NCBI GenBank assembly: GCA_031268115.1
Contig: JAIRXV010000047.1
Span: 1-7,511, forward strand
Reading direction: 5' to 3'
DNA from: Bifidobacteriaceae bacterium
GTDB lineage: Bacteria > Actinomycetota > Actinomycetes > Actinomycetales > WQXJ01
DNA: 7,511 nt
Part shown: piece after piece, positions 1 to 5,599 of the stretch
How the letters are laid out: every line of letters starts with the position of its first letter
Numbering within the stretch: the stretch's first letter is position 1
Position numbers and translations under genes: made by a program
The notes under the pieces: generated by a model
What the model saw: the letters and a program-made list of their open reading frames with translations, nothing else
Told to the model about the DNA's origin: nothing
The model's database searches: none

Positions 1-168
1 CACATCCAACCCCAACCGCGTCACATCCTCCCCCAACCGCGTCACATCCAACCCCAACCGCGCCACATCCAACCCATACCGCCCTACCTCCAACCCCAAC
101 CGCGCCACATCCAACCCCAACCGCGCCACATCCAACCCATACCGCCCTACCTCCAACCCCAAGCACAC
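1..168. repeat. 21-bp tandem repeat array, 8 units, 63-bp higher-order period
   Basis: Eight consecutive units of exactly 21 bp start at positions 1, 22, 43, 64, 85, 106, 127 and 148. The consensus is CACATCCAACCCCAACCGCG plus C or T. The fourth and seventh units are identical variants (ending CATACCGCCC), and the fifth and eighth begin TACCTCC, so units 3-4-5 are copied as units 6-7-8. Positions 43-99 match 106-162 exactly, and only the last bases of unit 8 diverge. The array continues off the left edge. The unit length is a multiple of three and there is no stop in frame 2 of the plus strand or in the matching minus-strand frame, so it could be part of a protein gene (see the separate entry) or a non-coding minisatellite. 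Confidence 0.96.
1..168 (-). CDS. possible heptad-repeat protein, N-terminal part (runs off left edge)
   Basis: Read on the minus strand from a GTG at 168-166, the tandem array is open for 56 codons to the window edge and encodes a seven-residue repeat, DVARLGL with variants EVGRYGL and DVTRLGE. Val and Leu/Tyr stay hydrophobic three and four residues apart, as in the a/d positions of a coiled coil, while changes fall mostly at other positions (A/T/G, L/E, D/E). An AAGGGG ribosome-binding-like site (complement of 174-179) lies 5 nt upstream of the GTG. Against this, the plus strand is also open in frame 2, reading TSNPNRA-type repeats up to a TAA at 203-205, and no clear minus-strand promoter fits in the 44 bp before the ABC gene. 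I do not recognise the protein. Coding on this strand is inference. Confidence 0.3.
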   Translation of the reverse strand, partial: MCLGLEVGRYGLDVARLGLDVARLGLEVGRYGLDVARLGLDVTRLGEDVTRLGLDV

Positions 169-177
169 ATCTGCCCC

Positions 178-206
178 TTGCGGCGGACCGCCAACACTGC
201 CATAAT
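178..206 (+). promoter_or_regulatory. sigma-70-type promoter of the ABC exporter operon
   Basis: TTGCGG (178-183) and CATAAT (201-206) are separated by 17 bp, close to the TTGACA / TATAAT consensus. Transcription would start near 213, which is the GTG of the ATPase gene and only 3 nt before its ATG. No Shine-Dalgarno sequence precedes that start, so the mRNA would be leaderless or nearly so, a common arrangement in actinobacteria. The prediction comes from sequence alone. Confidence 0.6.
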
Positions 207-212
207 TCCCCG

Positions 213-935
213 GTGATGAATTACGATGCCGTACGAATCCGAGATCTGAACGTCGTCCGGGGCAAGCGCCAAGTGATCGCCGGCCTCGACATCAGCGTTC
301 CGCCCGGCCAGATCGCCGGCCTGCTTGGCCCCTCCGGAAGCGGCAAGACCACGCTGATGCGCGCCATCGTCGGTGTGCAAGCGCAGGTCAGCGGCCAAGT
401 CACCGTTCTGGGCGAACCCGCTGGCAGCCCCCAGCTGCGCCACCGCGTCGGGTACCTAACCCAATCCCCGAGCGTCTATCCGGACCTCACGGTTCACGAG
501 AATGTCGCCTACTTTGCCCAGATGACTGGGGCGCGCCCGGCCCAGGTGGCGGACGCCATCGCCACCGTCGATCTCACCGCCCATTCGCGCGACGCCGTTC
601 GCCGACTTTCCGGCGGCGAACGCTCAAGGGTTTCGCTCGCGGCCACGCTGGTGGCGGGGCCCGACCTGCTTGTGCTCGATGAACCCACGGTTGGGTTGGA
701 CCCGGTGCTTCGCCGGATGCTGTGGACGCTCTTCCGCGAGCTGGCCGATGGCGGCACCACACTCATCGTGTCCTCCCACGTCATGGATGAGGCCATCCAC
801 TGCGACCGGCTCATCCTCATGCGCGACGGCGGCGTCATCGCGGATACAACCCTGGCGGACCTGCTGGCAACGACTCAGGCGGCGAGCGCCGAAGAGGCGT
901 TTCTCGTCATCGTCCAAGAAGGGCAAGCGGCGTGA
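213..935 (+). CDS. ABC exporter ATP-binding protein (DrrA/CcmA-like)
   Basis: This is the nucleotide-binding subunit of an ABC-2-type exporter; it would hydrolyse ATP on the inner face of the membrane to drive the permease encoded next. In the 240-aa protein all core motifs are visible: Walker A GPSGSGKTT (residues 39-47), Q-loop Gln84, signature LSGGE (132-136), Walker B LLVLDE (152-157), D-loop GLD (161-163) and the switch His189. The length is typical of a single-domain ATPase and shorter than DrrA, which carries a C-terminal extension. The start is either GTG at 213 or ATG at 216. There is no Shine-Dalgarno, and the promoter at 178-206 would place the transcript start at this codon. The stop overlaps the permease start by 4 bp, which indicates translational coupling. 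The substrate (drug, lipid or other) cannot be read from the sequence. Confidence 0.95.
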   Translation: MMNYDAVRIRDLNVVRGKRQVIAGLDISVPPGQIAGLLGPSGSGKTTLMRAIVGVQAQVSGQVTVLGEPAGSPQLRHRVGYLTQSPSVYPDLTVHENVAYFAQMTGARPAQVADAIATVDLTAHSRDAVRRLSGGERSRVSLAATLVAGPDLLVLDEPTVGLDPVLRRMLWTLFRELADGGTTLIVSSHVMDEAIHCDRLILMRDGGVIADTTLADLLATTQAASAEEAFLVIVQEGQAA

Positions 936-1669
936 GCGCGGCCCGGACCGCCGCCACCGCCGGGCGGGTCCTCACCCAGTTGCGCCACGATGGGCGCACC
1001 GTGGGCATCATGCTTGTGGTGCCGTGCCTGCTGCTCGGGCTGATCGCGTGGATGTTCGCGGACTCGCCGTATCCGGTGCTCGACACATTCGGCCCGCTCC
1101 TCCTCGGCATCTTTCCGGCCGTGGTCATGTTCCTCATCGCATCCGTGGCGACGCTGCGCGAACGGACCTCCGGCACGCTGGAACGGCTCATGACCACCCC
1201 AATCGCCAAGGCCGATTTCCTAATCGGCTACGCGGTCGCCTTCGCGGTGGCGGCCGCGATTCAAGCGATGGTGCTGAGCGGCTTCGCCATCTGGGTGTGC
1301 GGCATGAACGTGGCCGGTTCGCCTTGGCTCATGATGGCCGTGGCAATCGTGGATGCGGTTCTCGGGTCCACCCTCGGCCTGGCCGCGTCCGCCTTTGCCC
1401 GCACCGAGTTCCAGGCCGTCCAGTCGATGCCCGCGTTTCTCCTGCCGCAAATCGCGGTTTGCGGGCTGATAATGCCCCGGGATCAGATGCCCACCGTCCT
1501 CGAATGGTTGAGCAACGTGGTTCCCTTCGCGTACGCCACCGATGCCATGCAGGCGATCGCGGCCGCCGAGCCGGTGGGAAACGTCTTGGCCGATGTCGGC
1601 ATCGTGGTCGGGTTCATTGCGGTCTCTTTGGCGGCCGGTGTCGCGACGTTGCGCCGCCGCACCGGGTGA
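932..1669 (+). CDS. ABC-2 type transporter permease
   Basis: This is the membrane subunit that pairs with the upstream ATPase. The 245-aa protein has about six hydrophobic segments, near residues 24-44, 53-75, 96-118, 131-154, 165-182 and 217-237, which is the ABC-2 permease topology (DrrB, NodJ type). Between the second and third segments is ERTSGTLERLMTTPI, the cytoplasmic loop typical of this family that contacts the ATPase. The start is GTG at 932, overlapping the ATPase stop codon (GTGA), with GAAGGG at 918-923 placed 8 nt upstream as ribosome binding site. The pair forms a complete minimal exporter, likely working as a dimer of each subunit. No periplasmic or regulatory partner is seen nearby, so the substrate stays unknown. 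Confidence 0.93.
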   Translation: MSAARTAATAGRVLTQLRHDGRTVGIMLVVPCLLLGLIAWMFADSPYPVLDTFGPLLLGIFPAVVMFLIASVATLRERTSGTLERLMTTPIAKADFLIGYAVAFAVAAAIQAMVLSGFAIWVCGMNVAGSPWLMMAVAIVDAVLGSTLGLAASAFARTEFQAVQSMPAFLLPQIAVCGLIMPRDQMPTVLEWLSNVVPFAYATDAMQAIAAAEPVGNVLADVGIVVGFIAVSLAAGVATLRRRTG

Positions 1670-1701
1670 ATCCGCGCGTTCGCGGCCTACGATGACGGCC
1701 C

Positions 1702-1734
1702 AGCGCGCCCGTAGGCCGGCGGGGCCAGCGCGCT
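1702..1734. terminator. possible bidirectional terminator hairpin between convergent genes
   Basis: AGCGCGC (1702-1708) pairs perfectly with GCGCGCT (1728-1734). The 19-nt interior contains a second small stem, GGCC (1714-1717) with GGCC (1723-1726). It lies in the 64-bp space between the convergent permease and DUF3145 genes, and its right arm touches the first base of the DUF3145 stop codon (1734-1736). There is no T-run on either side, so if it terminates it does so without a classical U-tract, as many actinobacterial terminators are thought to. Confidence 0.35.
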
Positions 1735-2234
1735 CAGCCGACTTGGTGGAGCCAACGGACTGGCGCGCCGGCCCCGGCGTATCGGAAGGGTTCCAACTCG
1801 TCGTCCCACGCCCTGCCTAAGGCGAGTTCGAGCTTGCGCCGAATCGCCATCAGGTCCCCGCCCGTGTCCAGCGCGCTGCGAATGGAGTCCTCGGGGACCA
1901 TCGTGTTGCCGTGGACATCCATCGCCGCGTGAAAGATGCCGAGTTCGGGAGTGTGGGACCACCTCTCGCCGTCCGCCCCCCGGGAAGGCTCCTCTGTGAC
2001 CTCGAAGCGCAAATGGGTCCAGCCGCGCAGCCCCGAAGCGAGCCGTGCGCCGGTGCCTTGCTCGGCCTGCCACGACAGCTCGGTCCGCAAACAGCCCGGG
2101 GCGGCGGGCTGATCGGTCCAGTCACAGGAAACATGCACACCGAGGATGCCCCCAGCCATGCTTTCGACATGTGGGGCCATCGCTCTGGGTGCAGAATGCA
2201 CAAAGAGCACGCCGCGCGTGACAACACCGGTCAT
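1734..2234 (-). CDS. DUF3145 family protein
   Basis: This is a 166-aa soluble protein of a conserved actinobacterial family of unknown function. Recognition rests on the N-terminal TRGVLFVHSAP stretch (about residues 6-16), the central QGTGARLASGLRGW and LRFEVTEEPS segments, and SHTPELGIFH followed by DVHGN, which I recall as the family's most conserved blocks. The length matches the family. There is no signal peptide or membrane segment. The start at 2234 is decided by a near-perfect Shine-Dalgarno, AAGGAGG (complement of 2241-2247), 6 nt upstream. It lies downstream of def on the same strand, but a 171-bp gap with a hairpin after def suggests its own transcription unit. No catalytic motif is recognisable and I propose no function. 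Confidence 0.93.
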   Translation of the reverse strand: MTGVVTRGVLFVHSAPRAMAPHVESMAGGILGVHVSCDWTDQPAAPGCLRTELSWQAEQGTGARLASGLRGWTHLRFEVTEEPSRGADGERWSHTPELGIFHAAMDVHGNTMVPEDSIRSALDTGGDLMAIRRKLELALGRAWDDELEPFRYAGAGAPVRWLHQVG

Positions 2235-2383
2235 CGTGAGCCTCCTTGATATCGACGAGGTACGTCTTCCCCTACGACCTCAAATCGACCACCAAGAGCA
2301 CTTTGACGATGCCCCGTGAGCGCGTGCGGCGCGCTGGGACCTATCATGCCGTATCCGGGGGGCCCGTGTCACATTCCCGGCGC

Positions 2384-2405
2384 GGCGCCCGTTTCCGGGG
2401 GCGCC
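2384..2405 (-). terminator. hairpin directly after the def stop codon
   Basis: GGCGCCC (2384-2390) and GGGCGCC (2399-2405) form a 7-bp all-GC stem with an 8-nt loop. On the minus strand the stem starts at the base immediately after the def TAG (2408-2406). It probably ends the EF-G2/def transcript or protects its 3' end. There is no T-run. The remaining intergenic sequence (2248-2383) shows nothing else I can support. Confidence 0.45.
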
Positions 2406-2888
2406 CTACAGGTCGCGAACGGCCTGCATGGCCTTCTTGCGGACCGCACGGTCCAGCCGGTCCAGGTAGAGCTTGCCATCCAGATGGTCAACCTCGTGTT
2501 GCAGGCAACGGGCCATCAGTTGAGTGCCCTCCACCATCACTTCGTTGCCGTCGATGTCGGTCCCAACCACACGCGCGTACCAAGCGCGGCGGCACGGGAA
2601 CCACAGGCCAGGCACGGACAGGCAGCCTTCGTCCCCATCTTGGGGTTCCTCGGACAGTTCCACGATCCGCGGGTTGAGCACGTAGCCAACCTCGTCTTCG
2701 ATGTTGTATGAAAACGCCCTCAATCCGACCCCAATCTGGTTGGCCGCCAAACCGGCCCGACCTTCCTGGTCCACGGTCTCAAGCAGGTCCGCCACAAGCG
2801 AACGCACCGAATCGTCGATGGTCCCAACGGGGTCGCAAGGGGTTCTGAGGACTGGATCGCCGATGATGCGGATCTCACGCACAGCCAT
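2406..2888 (-). CDS. def: peptide deformylase
   Basis: This metalloenzyme removes the formyl group from the N-terminal methionine of nascent proteins in the cytoplasm. In the 160-aa protein the three diagnostic motifs are intact: GLAANQIG (46-53; the fifth residue is Asn where many deformylases have Pro, as in other actinobacterial enzymes), EGCLS (87-91) with metal ligand Cys89, and QHEVDHLDG (130-138) with ligands His131 and His135 and catalytic Glu132. It starts directly with the usual AVREIRIIGDPVLR-type N-terminus and has a short basic C-terminal helix. The ATG at 2888 is preceded by GAGAGGA (complement of 2896-2902) 7 nt upstream. The EF-G2 gene ends 63 bp upstream on the same strand, so the two translation-related genes are probably co-transcribed. 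This could be one of several def paralogues. Confidence 0.96.
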   Translation of the reverse strand: MAVREIRIIGDPVLRTPCDPVGTIDDSVRSLVADLLETVDQEGRAGLAANQIGVGLRAFSYNIEDEVGYVLNPRIVELSEEPQDGDEGCLSVPGLWFPCRRAWYARVVGTDIDGNEVMVEGTQLMARCLQHEVDHLDGKLYLDRLDRAVRKKAMQAVRDL

Positions 2889-2951
2889 GGCGCCATCCTC
2901 TCATCTCGCCGCGATGTGGAACGGTTGGCCCAGGCCTAAACGCGAGTCGGT

Positions 2952-5102
2952 TCACTTCTCCTTCGCTGCTGCCAACACAGCATCGATCCGGTGGGAAGGC
3001 ATCGGCTCGTGGCTCAGATACTCGCGCGTGAACGAGCCGGTGCCCCGCGCCATCGACCGCAAATCGACGGCGTAGTTGACCACCTCGAACTCGGGGACTT
3101 CGGCCTTGACCATGGTCCGCCCACCGGCAATCGACTCGGTTCCGGTAAGCCGGCCGCGTCGCGAAGACAGATCGGACATGATCGTGCCGACGTATTCGTC
3201 GTCAACCACGATGGTCATCGTTGTGACCGGCTCCAGCAAAGTGGGCGGGGCCTTGGAGGCGGCCTCCCGCAAGGCGAGCGAACCGGCCATCTGGAAGGCG
3301 GCATCGGACGAATCCACCGAGTGGGCCTTGCCGTCGAACAATGTCACCTGGATGTCCACCAGCGGGTACCCGGCCAGGACCCCCTTGGCCATCTGGGCGC
3401 GCACACCCTTTTCGACGGACGGGATGAACTGGCGCGGCACCGAACCGCCCACAACCTTGTCCACGAACTCGAACCCGGACCCCGCCGGCCGCGGTTCCAC
3501 GATCACCTCACAGACGGCATACTGCCCGTGGCCGCCGGACTGCTTGACGTGGCGTCCGCGGGCCTCGATCTTCTGCGTGAAGGTCTCACGCAACGGCACC
3601 CGGTAGGCGACTCGCTCCACCGGCACGCCGAACTTCTCCGCGAGCCGCTCGAACGTCACATCCGCGTGGGCATCGCCCATACACCACAGCACCATCTGGT
3701 GTGTCTCTGGGTTCTGCTCGATCCGCAGCGTCGGATCCTCGCTGACCAGACGGTTCAAACCCGTCGAGAGTTTGTCTTCGTCGGCGGCCTTGGCGGCTTT
3801 GATCGCTATGGGCAGCATCGGCTCCGGAGGCGACCACGGGGCCACGATCAAGGGTTTCGCCGGATCGGACAGTGTGTCTCCCGTCTCGGCGCTACCCAGT
3901 TTCGCCACCGCACACAGATCGCCGGCGATGGCGTACGGCACCGGCCGCTGAGTCGCACCCAACGGCGAGGTCACTGTCCCAGCGCGTTCGTCGTCCGAGT
4001 GGTTGGCCGAACCGTCCGGACGGGTGCCGTGTCCGGCCACGTGGACCGTCGAATCGGCGCGCAGGGTCCCGGAGAACACCCGCACGATCGAAATCCGACC
4101 CACGTATGGATCGGCCGTGGTCTTGACGACCTCCGCCACCAGTGGCCCCTTGGGGTCGCAGCTGACCTCGACCGCCACGCCCGATGGCGTCGCGACCTCG
4201 GGTATAGGCGACGCAAGCGGCGACGGGAAACCGTCCTTGATGAGGCGCAGCAACTCGACCGTGCCGATTCCGCCGGGAGCCGTCATCGGCATGATCGGGA
4301 AGAACGTGGCACCGGCCACCGCCACGCCCAAGTCCTGACGCAGCATCTCGCCGTCCAACTCCCCGCCTTCAAGGTAGGTGTCCAAGAGGTCTTCGTCGTT
4401 CGACTCGGTGACCAGGGCCTCAATGAAGGACTCGCGGTTGCGCTCCAGCTTGCCTACCTCGTCGCCTTGAGGATCGCGGACCACCCTGCTACCGGAGGTG
4501 TAGTCCGCGACCTTGCCGGTCAAGATGTCCATCAGGCCGCCAACCTCGGCCTCCGACTTGTATAGGGGCAGCATCATCGGCAGAACCGCTGGCCCGAACG
4601 CCTCACGGCAGGCCTCGACCACGGCATCGTAATCGGCCCGCTGGTTGTCCAGTTTGGTGATGAGCACGGCCCGGGGCAGGCGGGCGTCCGCACACTCGTC
4701 CCAAAGGGCCCTGGTGGCGCCGGACACGCCATCGACGGCAGAGATAGTGAACAGAGCTGCATCGGCAGCCCTGATCGCGGCGCGAAGATCGCCAAGGTAG
4801 TCCGCATAGCCCGGGGCGTCCACGATGTTGATCTTGGTGCCCTCAAAGAAGACAGGAGCCAACGCCGTCCCCACCGAACGGTGGGTGCGGTGCTCGGCAT
4901 CGTCGTAGTCCGTGACAGTGGTGCCCTTCTCAACGGACCCGGCCCTGGCGATCTCACCGATCGCCACAAGAAGCCCCTCGACCACGGTCGTTTTCCCCGA
5001 TCCGGAACCCCCCACCATCACAACGTTCCGGATCGCCGATGGGTCGGCGGGGGTCGGGTCCTGGGGCTTCGAGGCGGCAGACGCCGCGCCAACTGATGAC
5101 AT
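2952..5102 (-). CDS. fusA2: elongation factor G-like GTPase EF-G2 (FusA2 type)
   Basis: This 716-aa protein has the full EF-G layout: G domain (about 24-280), domains II and III, domain IV with SGGHGQYAV and the VDIQVTLFDGKAHSVDSSD segment, and C-terminal domain V. It closely resembles mycobacterial FusA2 (Rv0120c, about 714 aa) rather than the canonical translocase. The GTPase motifs are atypical: P-loop GGSGSGKTT (31-39) instead of AHxDxGKTT; HRSVGTA (74-80) where canonical EF-G has the RGITI switch I; DAPGY (95-99), with Tyr99 replacing the catalytic His of DTPGH; and TKLD (149-152) for NKxD. The N-terminus carries a roughly 23-residue Ala/Ser/Pro extension. The ATG at 5102 follows AAGGAAGAAGG (complement of 5109-5119), 6 nt away. 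The role is uncertain. As I recall, the mycobacterial relative binds GTP but lacks ribosome-stimulated hydrolysis and does not replace EF-G. Genomes with it normally also carry a canonical fusA elsewhere. Confidence 0.94.
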   Translation of the reverse strand: MSSVGAASAASKPQDPTPADPSAIRNVVMVGGSGSGKTTVVEGLLVAIGEIARAGSVEKGTTVTDYDDAEHRTHRSVGTALAPVFFEGTKINIVDAPGYADYLGDLRAAIRAADAALFTISAVDGVSGATRALWDECADARLPRAVLITKLDNQRADYDAVVEACREAFGPAVLPMMLPLYKSEAEVGGLMDILTGKVADYTSGSRVVRDPQGDEVGKLERNRESFIEALVTESNDEDLLDTYLEGGELDGEMLRQDLGVAVAGATFFPIMPMTAPGGIGTVELLRLIKDGFPSPLASPIPEVATPSGVAVEVSCDPKGPLVAEVVKTTADPYVGRISIVRVFSGTLRADSTVHVAGHGTRPDGSANHSDDERAGTVTSPLGATQRPVPYAIAGDLCAVAKLGSAETGDTLSDPAKPLIVAPWSPPEPMLPIAIKAAKAADEDKLSTGLNRLVSEDPTLRIEQNPETHQMVLWCMGDAHADVTFERLAEKFGVPVERVAYRVPLRETFTQKIEARGRHVKQSGGHGQYAVCEVIVEPRPAGSGFEFVDKVVGGSVPRQFIPSVEKGVRAQMAKGVLAGYPLVDIQVTLFDGKAHSVDSSDAAFQMAGSLALREAASKAPPTLLEPVTTMTIVVDDEYVGTIMSDLSSRRGRLTGTESIAGGRTMVKAEVPEFEVVNYAVDLRSMARGTGSFTREYLSHEPMPSHRIDAVLAAAKEK

Positions 5103-5187
5103 CGTCGGCCTTCTTCCTTGTCGTGCGTCATCGCGGTTCAGGAAACGAGGAAGACCGGCGCATCAGTGGCCGGCCCACCGCTTCCGA

Positions 5188-5217
5188 AGGGTACTCCAGT
5201 TGGCCTCGCAGATCGAA
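5188..5217 (-). promoter_or_regulatory. weak candidate promoter for EF-G2/def
   Basis: On the minus strand TTCGAT (complement of 5212-5217) and TACCCT (complement of 5188-5193) are 18 bp apart. TACCCT fits the loose TANNNT -10 of actinobacterial housekeeping sigma factors, but the -35 is poor. It would give a leader of roughly 75-80 nt before the EF-G2 start. Many sequences match this well by chance. Confidence 0.22.
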
Positions 5218-5392
5218 GCGCTACGCCCTAAGCCGCGCGCAAACCCGTCCCCTGCCCCGTCTCAGCCGGCCGGGAAGGAATCGGGGCTCCTGTTCGTTCG
5301 CTCCACAAGAACCGGCTTTCGCATCCCGCTACGTCCACGGGCCCCGGCTCGTCCCGCCTTGGCCACCGCGGGTCTTGGAATGTGGGCGCCGT

Positions 5393-5413
5393 GTCGGGAC
5401 ACAACACCCCGAC
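5393..5413. repeat. inverted repeat 1, GTCGGG / CCCGAC
   Basis: GTCGGG (5393-5398) and CCCGAC (5408-5413) form 6-bp perfect arms around a 9-nt centre. An alternative short stem, GTGTC (5391-5395) with GACAC (5398-5402), overlaps it. The core GTCGG/CCGAC recurs in the inverted repeat at 5471-5495. Confidence 0.6.
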
Positions 5414-5459
5414 CGGCTCACGAACGTAGCGTGACAGACGCGGCCCACCAACTGAGCCG
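5414..5459. repeat. inverted repeat 2, CGGCTCA / TGAGCCG with inner stem
   Basis: CGGCTCA (5414-5420) is complementary to TGAGCCG (5453-5459). Inside the 32-nt interval GCGT (5429-5432) pairs with ACGC (5438-5441) around a 5-nt loop, giving a two-stem element. It begins at the base after inverted repeat 1. Confidence 0.5.
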
Positions 5460-5470
5460 CGACCAGCCGT

Positions 5471-5495
5471 CTAGGTCGGAAGAGCACCGACCTAG
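5471..5495. promoter_or_regulatory. perfect 9-bp-arm palindrome, candidate operator or hairpin
   Basis: CTAGGTCGG (5471-5479) and CCGACCTAG (5487-5495) are perfect inverted copies around the 7-nt spacer AAGAGCA. The 25-bp size and symmetry suit a dimeric repressor site (TetR or MarR type) upstream of the HdeD gene, or an RNA hairpin in its leader. No regulator gene lies in the window to pair it with. Confidence 0.6.
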
Positions 5496-5507
5496 CACTA
5501 CTAGCTG

Positions 5508-5555
5508 CTGCGTCTCAACTGGTCAGCGCGGTCTGGGCCGATCCAGTTGACGCAG
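5508..5555. promoter_or_regulatory. long inverted repeat upstream of the HdeD gene
   Basis: The left arm CTGCGTCTCAACTGG (5508-5522) matches the complement of the right arm CCAGTTGACGCAG (5543-5555) in 13 pairs, with a 2-nt TC bulge in the left arm. The 20-nt interior carries a further CGG/CCG pairing (5529-5531 with 5538-5540). As RNA this is a stable long hairpin; as DNA its right arm overlaps a TTGACG -35-like box, so a protein bound here could control the promoter. Confidence 0.65.
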
Positions 5556-5575
5556 TCGTCGGCCGCATTATCAGC
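5547..5575 (+). promoter_or_regulatory. candidate promoter of the HdeD gene
   Basis: TTGACG (5547-5552) is five-sixths of the -35 consensus, and TATCAG (5570-5575), a four-of-six match to the -10, lies 17 bp downstream. The transcript would begin around 5582, just before the ribosome binding site GGGAGGA (5585-5591), giving a very short leader. The -35 box lies inside the right arm of the 5508-5555 inverted repeat. Confidence 0.4.
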
Positions 5576-5599
5576 GGCAGCCTAGGGAGGACAGCGAAC

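Larger units (their letters stand above)
5103..5599. other. 497-bp intergenic region between divergent EF-G2 and HdeD genes
   Basis: No convincing gene is present. The plus-strand open frames that cross the EF-G2 start and extend into this region have no family resemblance and no start signal of note. The left two-thirds (5103-5390) shows only the EF-G2 ribosome binding site and a weak candidate promoter. The right third holds four successive inverted repeats (5391-5413, 5414-5459, 5471-5495, 5508-5555) and the ribosome binding site of the HdeD gene. Confidence 0.8.

Noticed and set aside
1..168. CRISPR array
   Set aside because: The 21-bp units are contiguous without unique spacers, so this is a simple tandem repeat.
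670..1695. Long plus-strand open frame (341 codons) across the ABC ATPase and permease genes
   Set aside because: It is Arg/Pro-rich, has no family resemblance and overlaps two genes with full diagnostic motifs; it is a frame shadow of GC-rich coding sequence.
2246..2711. Plus-strand open frames over the def 3' half and its downstream gap
   Set aside because: They are antisense to the deformylase motifs and show no domain or good start signal.
2991..4565. 524-codon plus-strand open frame antisense to EF-G2
   Set aside because: The opposite strand encodes EF-G2 over its whole length. The antisense product is His/Arg-rich with no recognisable domain, as expected from high-GC codon bias.
4912..5550. 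Plus-strand open frames crossing the EF-G2 start into the intergenic region (4912-5550 and 5039-5434)
   Set aside because: Low-complexity Arg/Pro/Ser composition, no ribosome binding site, overlap with EF-G2 coding and with the inverted-repeat block; no evidence of a gene.
5566..5571. CATTAT as the -10 box for the TTGACG at 5547
   Set aside because: The spacing would be only 13 bp; the poorer TATCAG match at 17 bp is preferred.
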